Source: Actinocrinis puniceicyclus
GTDB taxonomy: Bacteria; Actinomycetota; Actinomycetes; Streptomycetales; Catenulisporaceae
Direction of reading: 5' to 3'
Assembly: GCF_018283645.1 (NCBI RefSeq)
Contig: NZ_JAGSXH010000012.1
Span: 1 to 64,000, forward strand
DNA: 64,000 bases
Below the pieces are notes generated by a model. It did no database searches and was not told where the DNA came from. It was given only the letters and a program-made list of their open reading frames with translations. This document shows positions 44,223 to 53,702 of the stretch, piece after piece. The first letter of the stretch is position 1. Each line of letters starts with the position of its first letter. The position numbers and the translations under genes were made by a program.

Positions 44223-46958
44223 ATGAACGCGAACGGTGTGAACCCGGAACACGACGCGACCCGGCCCGGCCCAGCCGCGCAGGACGGCGCGCGGCGGATC
44301 GTCGTCGTCGGCTACGGCATGATCGGGCACCGGTGCGCCGAACTGCTGGCCGAGCGTGCCGCCGCCGCGTCGCCGGCCACCGCCCCGGTGCGGATCACGG
44401 TGCTCGGCGAGGAGCCGCACGAGGCCTACGACCGAGTACATCTCGGCGCCCTGTTCGACGGTAAGAGCGCTGAGGACCTGACTTACGCCGCGCCGCCGGG
44501 GGTCGAGCTGCGACTCGGCGACCCGGCGACCGCGATCGACCGGCAGCGCAAGACGGTGACCACCGCGTCGGGGGCCGAGTTCGGGTACGACGAGCTGGTC
44601 CTGGCCACCGGCTCGTATCCGTTCGTTCCGCCGGTTCCGGGCCACAACGCGACGGGCGCGTTCGTGTACCGCACGATCGACGACGTCGAGGCGATCAAGC
44701 GGTTCGCGGCCGGGCGGAAGGTCGGCGCGGTGGTCGGCGGCGGGCTGCTCGGGCTGGAGGCGGCCGGGGCGCTCAAGGCCATGGGGCTGGAGACGCACGT
44801 GATCGAATTCGGCCCGCGGCTGATGGGCGTGCAGGTCGACGAGGGCGGCGGACAGGCGCTGCTGTCGCGGATCGACGCCCTCGGGGTGAGCGTGCACACC
44901 TCGACCCGCACCGAGGCGGTCGAGATCGGCGAGGACGGCGCGGTGTACGCCCTGGTGCTCGCCAAGGGCGAGGACCTGAGCGCTCTGCCGGTGGACCTGG
45001 TGGTGTTCGCGGCCGGGGTGCGGGCGCGCGACCAGCTGGGCCGGGACGCGGGTCTGGCCTGCGGCGAGCGCGGCGGGATCCGCGTGGACGAGCTGTGCCG
45101 GACCGACGATCCCGCGGTCTACGCGATCGGCGAGTGCGCACAGACTGTGGACGGCCGCGTGTACGGTCTCGTCGCGCCCGGGTATGCGATGGCTGAGACG
45201 GTCGCGGACCACCTGCTCGGCTCGGACCCGGCCCCGTTCCACGGCGCGGACCTCTCCACCACGCTCAAGCTGCTCGGCGTCGAGGTGGCGTCCTTCGGCG
45301 ACGCCTTCGGCGCCACGCCCGGGGCGCTCACGGCGCTCTACAGCGACTCGACCGCGGGGCTCTACAAGAAGCTGGTGATCGGCGAGGACGGAAGGCTGCT
45401 CGGCGGGATCCTGGTCGGCGACGCCTCCGCGTACGCGACCCTGCGCCCGCTCGCCGGCACCGACTCACCGTTGCCGGCCACCCCGGAGCAGTTGCTGCTG
45501 CCCGCGAGCCTCGGGTCCGCTCCGTCGCTCGGCCCGGACGCGCTGCCCGACTCGGCGACCGTGTGCAGCTGCCACAACGTCACCAAGGGCTCGATCAACG
45601 CGGCGATCCACGAGCAGGGCTGCGCCGACGTGGCCGCGCTCAAGACGTGCACCAAGGCGGGCACCGGTTGCGGCTCCTGCGTGCCGCTGCTCGGGCAGTT
45701 GCTGTCCGCGGCCGGGGTGCAGACCTCGAAGGCGCTGTGCCGGCACTTCGAGCAGAGCCGGGCCGAGCTGTACGAGGTCGTGCTGGTGACCGGCATCGAC
45801 ACCTTCGCCCGGCTGCTCGCGCAGCACGGCACCGGAGAGCCGGACGGCTGCGAGGTGTGCAAGCCCGCGGTCGCCTCGATCCTGGCCTCGCTCGGCGGGA
45901 CGCTCGGGTCGGGAAAGCGGGGCTCCGGCCGGCACATCCTGGCCGGGGAACAGGCCGCGCTGCAGGACACCAACGACCACTTCCTGGCCAACCTCCAGCG
46001 CAACGGCAGCTATTCGGTGGTGCCGCGCATCCCCGGCGGCGAGATCACCCCGGAGAAGCTGATCGTCATCGGCGAGGTGGCCCGGGACTTCGGGCTGTAC
46101 ACGAAGATCACCGGCGGACAGCGCATCGATCTGTTCGGCGCGCGGGTCGAGCAGCTGCCGCTGATCTGGCGCCGGCTCGTGGACGCCGGCTTCGAATCAG
46201 GGCACGCCTACGGCAAGGCACTGCGGACGGTGAAGAGCTGCGTCGGCTCGGAATGGTGCCGTTACGGCGTGCAGGAGTCGGTGAAGATGGCCATCGAGCT
46301 CGAACTGCGTTATCGGGGCCTGCGATCGCCGCACAAGCTCAAGGCCGCGGTCTCCGGGTGTGCCCGCGAGTGCGCGGAGGCGCAGAGCAAGGACTTCGGG
46401 GTCATCGCCACCGAGGCGGGCTGGAACCTGTACGTCGGCGGCAACGGCGGCTTCCGGCCGCGGCACGCCGACCTGTTCGCCAAGGACCTCTCCAGCGAGG
46501 AGCTGATCCGCACCATCGACCGCTTCCTGATGTTCTACATCCGCACCGCGGACCGGCTCGAACGCACCGCGGCCTGGATCGAGCGGATGGAAGGCGGCCT
46601 GGATCACCTCAAGGCGGTCATCCTGGAGGACTCGCTGGGCCTGTGCGCCGGGCTGGACCGGGTGATGGCGGAGCACGTGGCGAACTACGCCGACGAGTGG
46701 AGGTCGGCGATCGAGGATCCGGAGACGCTGCGGCGCTTCGTCTCCTTCGTCAACGCCCCGGGCACGCCGGACCCGGAGATCAAGTTCGAGGTCGAACGCG
46801 GACAGATCAAACCCCTGCTGACCATCGGCCCGCCGCCGCAGGCGGGCGACGGCGCGGGCGAATCCGGCGCGGACCGGGGCGGCGCGCACGCGCGCGGCGG
46901 GGATCGACCCGCCGGCAGCGAGGACGAGCGCCTGGTTCCGGCCGAGGTGGGAGCATGA
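44223..46958 (+). CDS. nirB: Assimilatory nitrite reductase, large subunit
   Basis: A 911-residue NAD(P)H-nitrite reductase making ammonium. Domains in order: FAD/NAD module (IVVVGYGMIG, VVGGGLLGLEAAG), BFD-type [2Fe-2S] with Cys448, Cys450, Cys483 and Cys486, and the sulphite/nitrite reductase core whose [4Fe-4S]-siroheme ligands are Cys673, Cys679, Cys713 and Cys717 (SCVGSEWC; SGCARECAE). The C-terminal 40 residues are acidic and Gly-rich. It needs siroheme, supplied in part by the cbiX gene close by. Its stop overlaps nirD in an ATGA. Confidence 0.97.
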   Translation: MNANGVNPEHDATRPGPAAQDGARRIVVVGYGMIGHRCAELLAERAAAASPATAPVRITVLGEEPHEAYDRVHLGALFDGKSAEDLTYAAPPGVELRLGDPATAIDRQRKTVTTASGAEFGYDELVLATGSYPFVPPVPGHNATGAFVYRTIDDVEAIKRFAAGRKVGAVVGGGLLGLEAAGALKAMGLETHVIEFGPRLMGVQVDEGGGQALLSRIDALGVSVHTSTRTEAVEIGEDGAVYALVLAKGEDLSALPVDLVVFAAGVRARDQLGRDAGLACGERGGIRVDELCRTDDPAVYAIGECAQTVDGRVYGLVAPGYAMAETVADHLLGSDPAPFHGADLSTTLKLLGVEVASFGDAFGATPGALTALYSDSTAGLYKKLVIGEDGRLLGGILVGDASAYATLRPLAGTDSPLPATPEQLLLPASLGSAPSLGPDALPDSATVCSCHNVTKGSINAAIHEQGCADVAALKTCTKAGTGCGSCVPLLGQLLSAAGVQTSKALCRHFEQSRAELYEVVLVTGIDTFARLLAQHGTGEPDGCEVCKPAVASILASLGGTLGSGKRGSGRHILAGEQAALQDTNDHFLANLQRNGSYSVVPRIPGGEITPEKLIVIGEVARDFGLYTKITGGQRIDLFGARVEQLPLIWRRLVDAGFESGHAYGKALRTVKSCVGSEWCRYGVQESVKMAIELELRYRGLRSPHKLKAAVSGCARECAEAQSKDFGVIATEAGWNLYVGGNGGFRPRHADLFAKDLSSEELIRTIDRFLMFYIRTADRLERTAAWIERMEGGLDHLKAVILEDSLGLCAGLDRVMAEHVANYADEWRSAIEDPETLRRFVSFVNAPGTPDPEIKFEVERGQIKPLLTIGPPPQAGDGAGESGADRGGAHARGGDRPAGSEDERLVPAEVGA

Positions 46959-47299
46959 GCGTGACCGCGAGCAAGCAGCGGGTGTGGACCGCCGTGTGCC
47001 GGTACTGCGAGCTGACGCCCGGACGCGGCGTCGCGGCCCTGGTGGACGGCGTGCAGATCGCGCTCTTCCGAACCACCGCGGGAGAGCTGTACGCGATCGG
47101 TAACCGGGACCCCTACTCGGGCGCGTTCGTCATCTCGCGGGGCGTCACCGGCTCGCGAGACGGCGTCCCGACCGTCGCCTCCCCGATGTACAAGCACGTG
47201 TTCGATCTGCGCAGTGGTACCTGCCTTGACGATCCGACCGTGGCGCTGCCGGTCTACCCGGTGCGTCGCTATCGCGGACTGGTGTGGGTTCAGCGCTGA
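46955..47299 (+). CDS. nirD: Assimilatory nitrite reductase, small subunit
   Basis: A 114-residue Rieske-fold protein, the partner of NirB. Motifs include GVAALVDGVQIALFRT, YAIGNRDPYSGAFVISRG and SPMYKHVFDLRSGTCLDDP. Cluster-binding Cys/His pairs of true Rieske proteins are absent, which is normal for NirD. Its ATG overlaps the nirB stop by four bases, so translation is coupled. A strong hairpin follows 68 bases later, before narK. Confidence 0.95.
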   Translation: MSVTASKQRVWTAVCRYCELTPGRGVAALVDGVQIALFRTTAGELYAIGNRDPYSGAFVISRGVTGSRDGVPTVASPMYKHVFDLRSGTCLDDPTVALPVYPVRRYRGLVWVQR

Positions 47300-47367
47300 G
47301 CGGGCGCCGGACCGTCGGCGCCACGCCGCGGCGAACCGGGGTCGCGCCGGGATGTCACAAGCACGAA

Positions 47368-47404
47368 AGCGGCGCGTGCGGGTGAGTTGACCGCACGCGC
47401 CGCT
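47368..47404 (+). terminator. Hairpin between nirD and narK
   Basis: AGCGGCGCGTGCGG (47368-47381) and CCGCACGCGCCGCT (47391-47404) form a perfect 14-bp stem with a 9-base loop and no U-tract. It should end or reduce the nasA-nirBD transcript, leaving narK to read-through or its own promoter in 47405-47496. Confidence 0.75.
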
Positions 47405-47496
47405 GCCCTGCAGCCGGCCGAAACGCCGCGTCCGTACCGTCCAGGCCCATAAGGCGGTTTCACCGACCGCATCCCCATACGCCGCAGGAGGCGACG

Positions 47497-48870
47497 ATGA
47501 GCGCCGAGACAACGACAGGCGCGGGCAACACCGCGGTCATCACCCCGGCCGGGTCCAGAGCCGCGATCACCGACTGGCGCCCCGAGGACGCCGCGTTCTG
47601 GGAGCGGGAGGGCGCGCGCACCGCCCGGCGCAACCTGACGCTCTCCATCTTCGCCGAGCACCTCGGATTCTCGGTGTGGAGCCTGTGGTCCGTGTTCGTG
47701 CTCTTCCTCGGGCCGGCCTACCACATCGACGCGGCCGGGAAGTTCTTCCTCACGATGGTGCCGACCATCGTCGGTTCGGTGCTGCGGCTGCCGTACACGT
47801 TCGCGGTGGCCAGGTTCGGCGGCCGCAACTGGACGGTGTTCAGCGCGAGCCTGCTGCTGGTGCCGTCCATCCTCGCCGCGGTCGTGCTCAAACCGGGCGT
47901 GTCCTACAGCACCCTGATGATCATCGCCGCGGTGGCGGGGGTCGGCGGCGGGAACTTCGCCTCGTCCATGGCCAACATCAACGCGTTCTACCCGGAGCGG
48001 CTCAAGGGCGCCGCGCTCGGCCTGAACGCCGGGGGCGGCAACGTCGGGGTGGCCGTGGTGCAACTGCTCGGCCTGCTGGTGCTGGCCACCGCCGGGGTCG
48101 CGCACCCGCGCCTGCTGCTGGCCGTCTACATCCCGCTGGTCGTGGTAGCCGCGCTGCTGGCGGCGCTGTTCATGAATAACCTGACACAGTTGCGCAACGA
48201 CAAGCGCGGCATGCGCGACGCGACGAAGGACGCGCACACCTGGGTCATGTCATTGCTCTACATCGGCACGTTCGGGAGCTTCATCGGGTACAGCTTCGCG
48301 TTCGGCCAGGTGCTTCAGGTCCAGTTCGCGCAGACGCCGCGGCACGCGGCCGACCTGGTGTGGCTCGGCCCGCTGCTCGGCTCGCTGATCCGCCCGGTCG
48401 GCGGGGCGCTGGCAGACCGCGTCGGCGGGGCGAAGGTCACCTTCTGGAACTTCGTCGCGATGGCCGCCTGCGCAGGGCTCGTGCTCGCCGCGTCGCAGGG
48501 CAAGTCGCTGCCGCTGTTCGTCACCGGCTTCGTCCTGCTGTTCGCGTTCAGCGGCATCGGGAACGGCTCGACGTACAAGATGATCCCGGCGATCTTCCGG
48601 GCCAAGTCGCAGCGAGCGGTGGCGGCCGGCGCGGACCCGGCCGAGGCTCAGCGCGAGGCGCGGCGGCTGGCCGGCGCGCTGATCGGCATCGCCGCCGCGA
48701 CCGGAGCGTTCGGCGGGGCGCTGGTGAACTTCGCCTTCCGCGAGTCCTTCCTGACCTACAAGAGCGGTAACGCCGCGTACATCGGCTTCATCGCCTTCTA
48801 CGGCCTCTGTTTCGCGGTGACCTGGGCGGTGTACCTGCGGCCCGGCCCCCGCCGGCTGGCGGGGGTCTGA
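47497..48870 (+). CDS. narK: Nitrate/nitrite transporter, NarK/NasA type (MFS)
   Basis: A 457-residue major facilitator with about twelve membrane helices after a 50-residue hydrophilic N-terminus. Nitrate signature 1 is seen in GVGGGNFASSMANINAFYP and signature 2 in FSGIGNGSTYKMIP, the hallmarks of the nitrate/nitrite porter family. The Arg in the early helices (SVLRLPYTFAVARFGG) is conserved. It brings nitrate to the NasA-NirBD enzymes upstream. AGGAGG precedes ATG at 47497. It is convergent with the next gene, with 13 bases between. Confidence 0.95.
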   Translation: MSAETTTGAGNTAVITPAGSRAAITDWRPEDAAFWEREGARTARRNLTLSIFAEHLGFSVWSLWSVFVLFLGPAYHIDAAGKFFLTMVPTIVGSVLRLPYTFAVARFGGRNWTVFSASLLLVPSILAAVVLKPGVSYSTLMIIAAVAGVGGGNFASSMANINAFYPERLKGAALGLNAGGGNVGVAVVQLLGLLVLATAGVAHPRLLLAVYIPLVVVAALLAALFMNNLTQLRNDKRGMRDATKDAHTWVMSLLYIGTFGSFIGYSFAFGQVLQVQFAQTPRHAADLVWLGPLLGSLIRPVGGALADRVGGAKVTFWNFVAMAACAGLVLAASQGKSLPLFVTGFVLLFAFSGIGNGSTYKMIPAIFRAKSQRAVAAGADPAEAQREARRLAGALIGIAAATGAFGGALVNFAFRESFLTYKSGNAAYIGFIAFYGLCFAVTWAVYLRPGPRRLAGV

Positions 48871-48883
48871 CACCGCCGGGCGG

Positions 48884-50179
48884 CTACAGCCTGCCCGCGC
48901 TCACCTGCGACTCGCCCAGCGGCGTGGCCACGTTGTCGTTCCACAGCTGCGCCGCCTGGGCCTTCGCGTCGTCCGCGGCGCCGGCCTGCTTGTTGACGGT
49001 CTGGTAGTTCGGGTCCTTACGCGCCGCGTTCGGCTTGCAGCCGGTCTGCAGGTCGCCGGCTATCTGCGCGTACGCCGAGTCGTAGAGGGCTGATGCGGTC
49101 CACGCGGCCTTGAGCTGGTCGACCAGATCGGCGCCGTTCTGGATGCCGGTCACCTCGAGCTTCGCGACGCTGTCGGCCTGAGCCTGCCGTTTCTGCGCCG
49201 TCGTGGACAGGATCGTCTGCGCGTCGGCGAGGTTCTTGCACTCGTTGACGTCGATGACTCCGGTGTTGGCGTCCGCGCGCAACTGGCCGGACTGCTGGAT
49301 CAGCTGGTAGATCTGGTCTGCCTGCGCCTTCGGGTCGGCCTTCGAAGCGGTGGTGCTGGGAGAGGCCACGGCGCCCTGCGATCTGGCCGGCGAGCCGTTG
49401 GAGGAAAGGGCGAACGCGACACCGATCACCGCGACCACGGCCACCGCCGCACCGATGATCAGCGCCTTGCGATTATGAGGTGCGCCGCCGCCCGGTCCGC
49501 CGCCGTCGTAGCCGCCGGGCGCGCCGTAGCCCATGCCGTCCTGCGGGTAGCCCGGCCGGCCGTACTGAGCGCCCTGATACTGAGCCCCGCCCTGATACTG
49601 AGCCCCGCCCTGATACTGGGAACCCTGATACTGGGAACCCTGATACTGCGGTTCCTGGTACTGCACGTCCTGATACTGGGGATCTTGGTACTGGGCGTCC
49701 TGGTACTGCGCATTCTGATAAGGGCCCGGATACTGGCCGTTCTGGTACTGGTCGGCCGCCTGCGAGAAGGGCTGCTGCTGCGGGAACTGCGGGAAGGACG
49801 AACCCTGCGGCGCTGCCTGCTCCGGCACCGCGGCCTCGGGCTGCACGCCGTTGAGGTAGCCGGGAGCGGCGCCGCCGACCACCGGTTTCTGACGGTCTAT
49901 CGCGCGGCGGCTGTCCGGAGTCGAGTCCCGGAACAGGTGGTCGAACTCTGTCGGCAGACCGGAACCGCCGTCCTGGAGCATCATGTCCGGATCGGGCAGC
50001 GCGCCGGCGTATCCCGCCTGCGCGGCGTGATCGCCCTGCGGCGACCCGTACTGCTGCTGCGCAGCGTGGTGCGGCGGCGCACCACCCGCCGCGGGCGGCG
50101 CTTCCTCCGGCCGGGCGTAAGCCGAGGGGTCGTAACCCTGCTCGGGCCAACCGGCGGACATCTCCGGCAACTGGGACAC
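48884..50179 (-). CDS. Membrane-anchored protein with Tyr-Gln-rich tandem repeats
   Basis: A 431-residue protein of unknown function. A conserved-looking segment PTEFDHLFRDSTPDSRRAID lies at residues 76-95. A Gln/Tyr-rich tandem array (units such as AQYQD and SQYQG) spans 144-206, followed by Gly-rich spacer, one membrane helix at 239-258 and a 170-residue extracellular domain with four Cys-poor helices (QADQIYQLIQQSGQLRADANTG; NECKNLADAQTILSTTAQKRQA). The N-terminus faces the cytoplasm. The start is GTG with GAGGAAAG. Similar repeat-headed membrane proteins occur in Streptomyces, always without known function. It lies downstream of the NsdA-like regulator gene. Confidence 0.8.
   Translation of the reverse strand: MSQLPEMSAGWPEQGYDPSAYARPEEAPPAAGGAPPHHAAQQQYGSPQGDHAAQAGYAGALPDPDMMLQDGGSGLPTEFDHLFRDSTPDSRRAIDRQKPVVGGAAPGYLNGVQPEAAVPEQAAPQGSSFPQFPQQQPFSQAADQYQNGQYPGPYQNAQYQDAQYQDPQYQDVQYQEPQYQGSQYQGSQYQGGAQYQGGAQYQGAQYGRPGYPQDGMGYGAPGGYDGGGPGGGAPHNRKALIIGAAVAVVAVIGVAFALSSNGSPARSQGAVASPSTTASKADPKAQADQIYQLIQQSGQLRADANTGVIDVNECKNLADAQTILSTTAQKRQAQADSVAKLEVTGIQNGADLVDQLKAAWTASALYDSAYAQIAGDLQTGCKPNAARKDPNYQTVNKQAGAADDAKAQAAQLWNDNVATPLGESQVSAGRL
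49562..49750 (-). repeat. Tandem 15-18-bp repeats encoding Tyr-Gln-rich units
   Basis: About eleven imperfect copies of a 15-18-bp unit (core CAGTACCAG read on the minus strand) encode the array at residues 144-206. Neighbouring copies such as the two SQYQG and two GAQYQG units are nearly identical at DNA level, suggesting recent slippage. Confidence 0.85.
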
Positions 50180-50390
50180 AGCGCACTTTCCTCACAAGGC
50201 AACGGCTCTGGCTCGCTGATCGCGACGGCGCGGGACCGCCCCGGCTCGTGCCGGGAGTGAGCCGACACCGCCTCAGCCAACCAAACCGGCCGCACGCGGG
50301 CAAGCTCAAGTCGCCCGGCACGCCCCTTTTGACACGGAACCGATACCGGGACGCCCCAGAATACGCCCGCCGTCCGTCCGGCCGCTGAGC

Positions 50391-51806
50391 TCAGGCCGCC
50401 GCGGCCGCGGTCTGCCGCACCGCCAGGCGGCCGAGCCGCTCCCGGAAGCCGCGCACCGCGTTGCTCTCCTGGTACGGATCGAGCCGACGGTCGAGATCGT
50501 GCAGGTACTCCACACCGCGGTGCGAGCGCAGCTGAGCGAACATGTCGATGGCCGCGGTCCCCGCCGCGCAGGCCGCCTCGACCTCGCGCTCCTGCGCGTA
50601 GGCGGTGGCGATGATCACCGTGTCCACGGCGCGCCTGCGCACGTGCCGCTCGGCGTGCGCGGCCAGCGCCCGCTCCGCGTGTTCCTTGGCCTGTCGCGGC
50701 CGGTCCAGGTCCCGGTAGCAGTGGGCGAACTCGTCGGCCAGGTACGCCGGGGTGAAGTGCGCGATCCACTCCGGGTCCTTCTCCGGCTCCGACTTCTCCA
50801 TCTGCGCCGCGGCCTGGTGCAGCGCCGCCTCGCAGGACCGCACGTCGCCGAGCACCGCGTGCCCGCGCGCCTCGGCCGCGTAGAACATCGCCCGAGCGGT
50901 GGCCGTGGCCTGCTCCCGCGCGCCCTCCTGGGCCGCGCGCGCCAGCTGGGTGATCTCCCGCGGCGAACCGAGCTGCCCGGCCAGGTGGCTCATCCCGGCG
51001 GCCAGCACGTAGCCGCCGTAGGCCCGGTCCCCGGCCGCCTGCGAAAGTCGCAGAGCCTGGATGTAGTACCGCTGCGCCAGCCCGTGCCTGCCGGTGTCCA
51101 CGGCCATGTACCCGGCCAGCTCGGTCAGCTGGGCCGCGGCCGCGAAGAGCGCGCGCCCGGTGCGCTCCGGGTAGGCCCCGTTGAGCATCTCGCCGACCAC
51201 CTCGTCGAGGTAGTGCACGACGATCGAGCGCACGTATCCGGACCCGAACTGGTGGTCCAGCTCGCGGAACGCCTTCGTGGCGGCGCGCACCGCGTACACG
51301 TCGCCGGGCCCGACGCGCGGCCCGCGGCCCACCAGCGTCAGGGGCCTGGCGACCTCCGCGTCCGGCGGGGTGATCAGCCAGTCGCGGCTCGGCGCGATCA
51401 GCGCGGCCACCGCGAAGGAGGAGCCGAGCAGAAACTCACGATGGCTCACATCGGCCCGCCACAGCTCGGTGGCCTCCTCGATCGCCGCGGCGACCGTGGG
51501 CGCGAAGTGCAGGCCGACGCTGGAGGAGCCGTTGCGGCCGTCCGCCATGCCGATCTCCTCGACGGTGACCGGGCGGCCCAGCTTGCGGCCGAGTGCCTCG
51601 GCGATCAGCGTCGGGGCCATGCCTCGCGGCTGCTGACCGCGCAGCCACCGGGCCACGGAGGTTTTGTCGTATCGCAGATCCAGACCGTGTTCCGCGCCTA
51701 CCATGTTGACCCGGCGGGCAAGCCCGGCATTGGAGCAGGCTGCCTCGTGGATCAATGCGGCGAGCCGCTGATTCGGTTGCCGCGCGGCGGCGGTGCGAAC
51801 AGCCAT
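50391..51806 (-). CDS. NsdA-like regulator: N-terminal helix-turn-helix with TPR-like domain
   Basis: A 471-residue protein. The N-terminal 85 residues look like a divergent XRE-type helix-turn-helix (SNAGLARRVN ... DKTSVARWLRGQQPRGMAPTLIAEAL). The remainder is helical with TPR-like repeats (RTGRALFAAAAQLTELAGYMA; AQRYYIQALRLSQAAGDRAY; RQAKEHAERALAAHAER). This layout is that of NsdA and its paralogues, which restrain development and antibiotic production in Streptomyces. I cannot say whether this is NsdA itself. ATG at 51806 has AGGGGAG upstream. It lies 211 bases upstream of the YQ-repeat gene on the same strand. Confidence 0.8.
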   Translation of the reverse strand: MAVRTAAARQPNQRLAALIHEAACSNAGLARRVNMVGAEHGLDLRYDKTSVARWLRGQQPRGMAPTLIAEALGRKLGRPVTVEEIGMADGRNGSSSVGLHFAPTVAAAIEEATELWRADVSHREFLLGSSFAVAALIAPSRDWLITPPDAEVARPLTLVGRGPRVGPGDVYAVRAATKAFRELDHQFGSGYVRSIVVHYLDEVVGEMLNGAYPERTGRALFAAAAQLTELAGYMAVDTGRHGLAQRYYIQALRLSQAAGDRAYGGYVLAAGMSHLAGQLGSPREITQLARAAQEGAREQATATARAMFYAAEARGHAVLGDVRSCEAALHQAAAQMEKSEPEKDPEWIAHFTPAYLADEFAHCYRDLDRPRQAKEHAERALAAHAERHVRRRAVDTVIIATAYAQEREVEAACAAGTAAIDMFAQLRSHRGVEYLHDLDRRLDPYQESNAVRGFRERLGRLAVRQTAAAAA

Positions 51807-51931
51807 CGGGGTCTCCCCTTCCCTCGACCACACAGGCAGTCTCTTATCGCAGCCAACTGCGCATATGTCGCGAAGAGTAGCGTCGAATCGAGGCCAGCGG
51901 TAGCCCTGGGTAACTGGGCAGTCCTGATTCG

Positions 51932-51944
51932 CGACGTCACGTCG
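51932..51944. promoter_or_regulatory. Palindrome upstream of the NsdA-like gene
   Basis: CGACGT-C-ACGTCG is a perfect 13-base inverted repeat, 126 bases upstream of the NsdA-like start, in a 300-base gap (51807-52106) that shows no other feature. Operator-like, but no matching regulator is known to me. Confidence 0.35.
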
Positions 51945-52106
51945 ATTCCAGGATGCCGCCGGCCACGCCGAGTGCCACCTAAACGCCCATAACCGGTATA
52001 CCTCGCCAGGAGTGGGGCGACACATCGAACGCCGGCACCGGCCCGCCGGCTGGACCGCGTCCGGCAGCGCGCCACGTGACGATCTGACGGCCGGTCAGCA
52101 CGCGCC

Positions 52107-52829
52107 TCACGGCGACGTCTCGTCCCGCGTGCGCCCCTCAACGAAGACGTGCGCGGCCAGATCGAGCTCCACCTCCGTGGCCTCTCCGCCCGAGGAGAGT
52201 TGGACGCCGCCGGCCACCGCGCAAGCCTGGAGCGCGGCGCCCGGTCGCAGTCCGACCCGGCGAAGCCGGTGCATCACCTCGTTGTCGGTCTGCACCGGCT
52301 CGCCGATGCGGCGCACCACGACGACAGCGTGCTCCCCGTCGGCCAGCTTCTCGACCACCTCGCGCAGCGAGACCAGGCCCGCGGCCCGGAACTCCGGGGC
52401 GCTGAGCGAGGCGTCCAACTCCGCCAGGCCGGGGATCGGGTTGCCGTAGGGCGAGACGGTCGGGTTGTTGAGCAGCGCGAGCACCCGCCGCTCCACCGCC
52501 TCGCTCATCACGTGCTCCCAGCGGCACGCCTCCTCATGCACCTCGTCCCACTCCAGGCCGATCACGTCCACCAGCAGACGCTCGGCGAGCCGGTGCTTGC
52601 GCATGACCCTGGTGGCGAGCGCGTGGCCCGCGTCCGACAGTTGCAGGTGCCGATCCCCCTCCACGGTCAGCAGTCCGTCGCGGGCCATCCGCGCCACGGT
52701 CTGGCTCACCGTCGGGCCGCTTTGCCCCAGCCGCTCCGCGATGCGCGCGCGCAGCGGCACGATTCCCTCCTCCTCCAATTCGAAGATGGTCCGCAGATAC
52801 ATCTCCGTGGTGTCGATCAGGTCGCTCAC
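52107..52829 (-). CDS. ideR: Iron-dependent repressor, DtxR/IdeR/DmdR type
   Basis: A 240-residue metalloregulator that represses iron-uptake genes when Fe(II) is bound. A winged helix (LRARIAERLGQSGPTVSQTVARMARDGLL) is followed by the dimerisation/metal domain and a C-terminal SH3-like domain. Both metal sites are intact: Met10, Cys102, Glu105, His106 (EEACRWEHVM) and His79, Glu83, His98 (RKHRLAERLL; DEVHEE). A Cys at 102 identifies an iron regulator rather than the manganese-sensing MntR. The start is GTG. No iron box was seen at this gene itself. Confidence 0.95.
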   Translation of the reverse strand: MSDLIDTTEMYLRTIFELEEEGIVPLRARIAERLGQSGPTVSQTVARMARDGLLTVEGDRHLQLSDAGHALATRVMRKHRLAERLLVDVIGLEWDEVHEEACRWEHVMSEAVERRVLALLNNPTVSPYGNPIPGLAELDASLSAPEFRAAGLVSLREVVEKLADGEHAVVVVRRIGEPVQTDNEVMHRLRRVGLRPGAALQACAVAGGVQLSSGGEATEVELDLAAHVFVEGRTRDETSP

Positions 52830-52968
52830 GCTCGTCGGCTCCGGCGTTTGAGAATGGTGGTAGCACCTTCAATTGTGACGCACCGCCGAAGGGATCGGAC
52901 GGTAACTCCGCGCCGTACGAACCGCGCCCGGACAGCCGCCGGAACACGAGCACTTCGCCGGCGGCGGT

Positions 52969-53628
52969 TCACGGGCTGAGGCGCTCCAGGCGCCATGCCT
53001 GCGCCTCGCGCACGTACCGCAGCCGGTCGTGCAGTCGGCTGCTGCGGCCTTGCCAGAACTCCACGGCCTGCGGCTCCAGCAGCAGCCCGCCCCAGTGCGG
53101 CGGCCTCGGCACCGTCTCGGGGAACTCGCGCTCGAACCGGGTGTACCGCTCGTCGAGCAGAGCCCGGTCCGCGATCACCTCGGACTGCTCGCTCGCCCAG
53201 GCGCCGAGCTGCGCGCCGCGCGGCCTGGTGGCGAAGTAGGCGTCGCTTTCGGCGTCCGGCAGCTTCCTGATCTCCCCGGTGACGATCACCTGACGCTCCA
53301 GCGGATACCAGGGGAACAGAAGGCAGGCGGCCGGGTTGGCCGCCAGCTGCCGCCCCTTGCGGGACCGGTAGTTGGTGTAGAACGCGAATCCGTCCGGCCC
53401 GAATCGCTTCAACAGCACCGTGCGCGCGCAGGGACGGCCCTCGGCGTCGGCGGTCGAGAGCACCATCGCGTTCGGCTCGAACCACGACGTGTCCGATTTT
53501 GGGACGGCCTTGTCGAGCTCAGCGAACCAGCGGGCGAACTGCTCGATCGGGTCTGCTGTGAGGTCGGTCACCCCGATGCCGCGGTCGGAGTACTCGCGGC
53601 GAAGATTGGCTAGGTTCACGAACACCAT
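52969..53628 (-). CDS. pdxH: Pyridoxamine 5'-phosphate oxidase
   Basis: A 219-residue FMN enzyme oxidising pyridoxamine or pyridoxine 5'-phosphate to pyridoxal 5'-phosphate. The FMN-binding core [27 protein letters not shown] and the C-terminal signature [18 protein letters not shown] ... WRLERLSP are present. Length and motifs are as in E. coli PdxH. It is divergent from citrate synthase across a 328-base gap, a neighbourhood shared with Streptomyces. Its product is the cofactor of SerC, encoded nearby. Confidence 0.96.
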   Translation of the reverse strand: MVFVNLANLRREYSDRGIGVTDLTADPIEQFARWFAELDKAVPKSDTSWFEPNAMVLSTADAEGRPCARTVLLKRFGPDGFAFYTNYRSRKGRQLAANPAACLLFPWYPLERQVIVTGEIRKLPDAESDAYFATRPRGAQLGAWASEQSEVIADRALLDERYTRFEREFPETVPRPPHWGGLLLEPQAVEFWQGRSSRLHDRLRYVREAQAWRLERLSP

Positions 53629-53702
53629 TGTCCCCGGTCATGGCGGGCATCAGGACCCGATACCGGCAGCGGTAAGGGGCGGGGCGTGCGAGCGCTCCCA
53701 TT

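Noticed and set aside
46955-47299. NirD missing Rieske cluster ligands as a broken gene
   Set aside because: NirD proteins generally have the Rieske fold without the cluster-binding Cys/His pairs.
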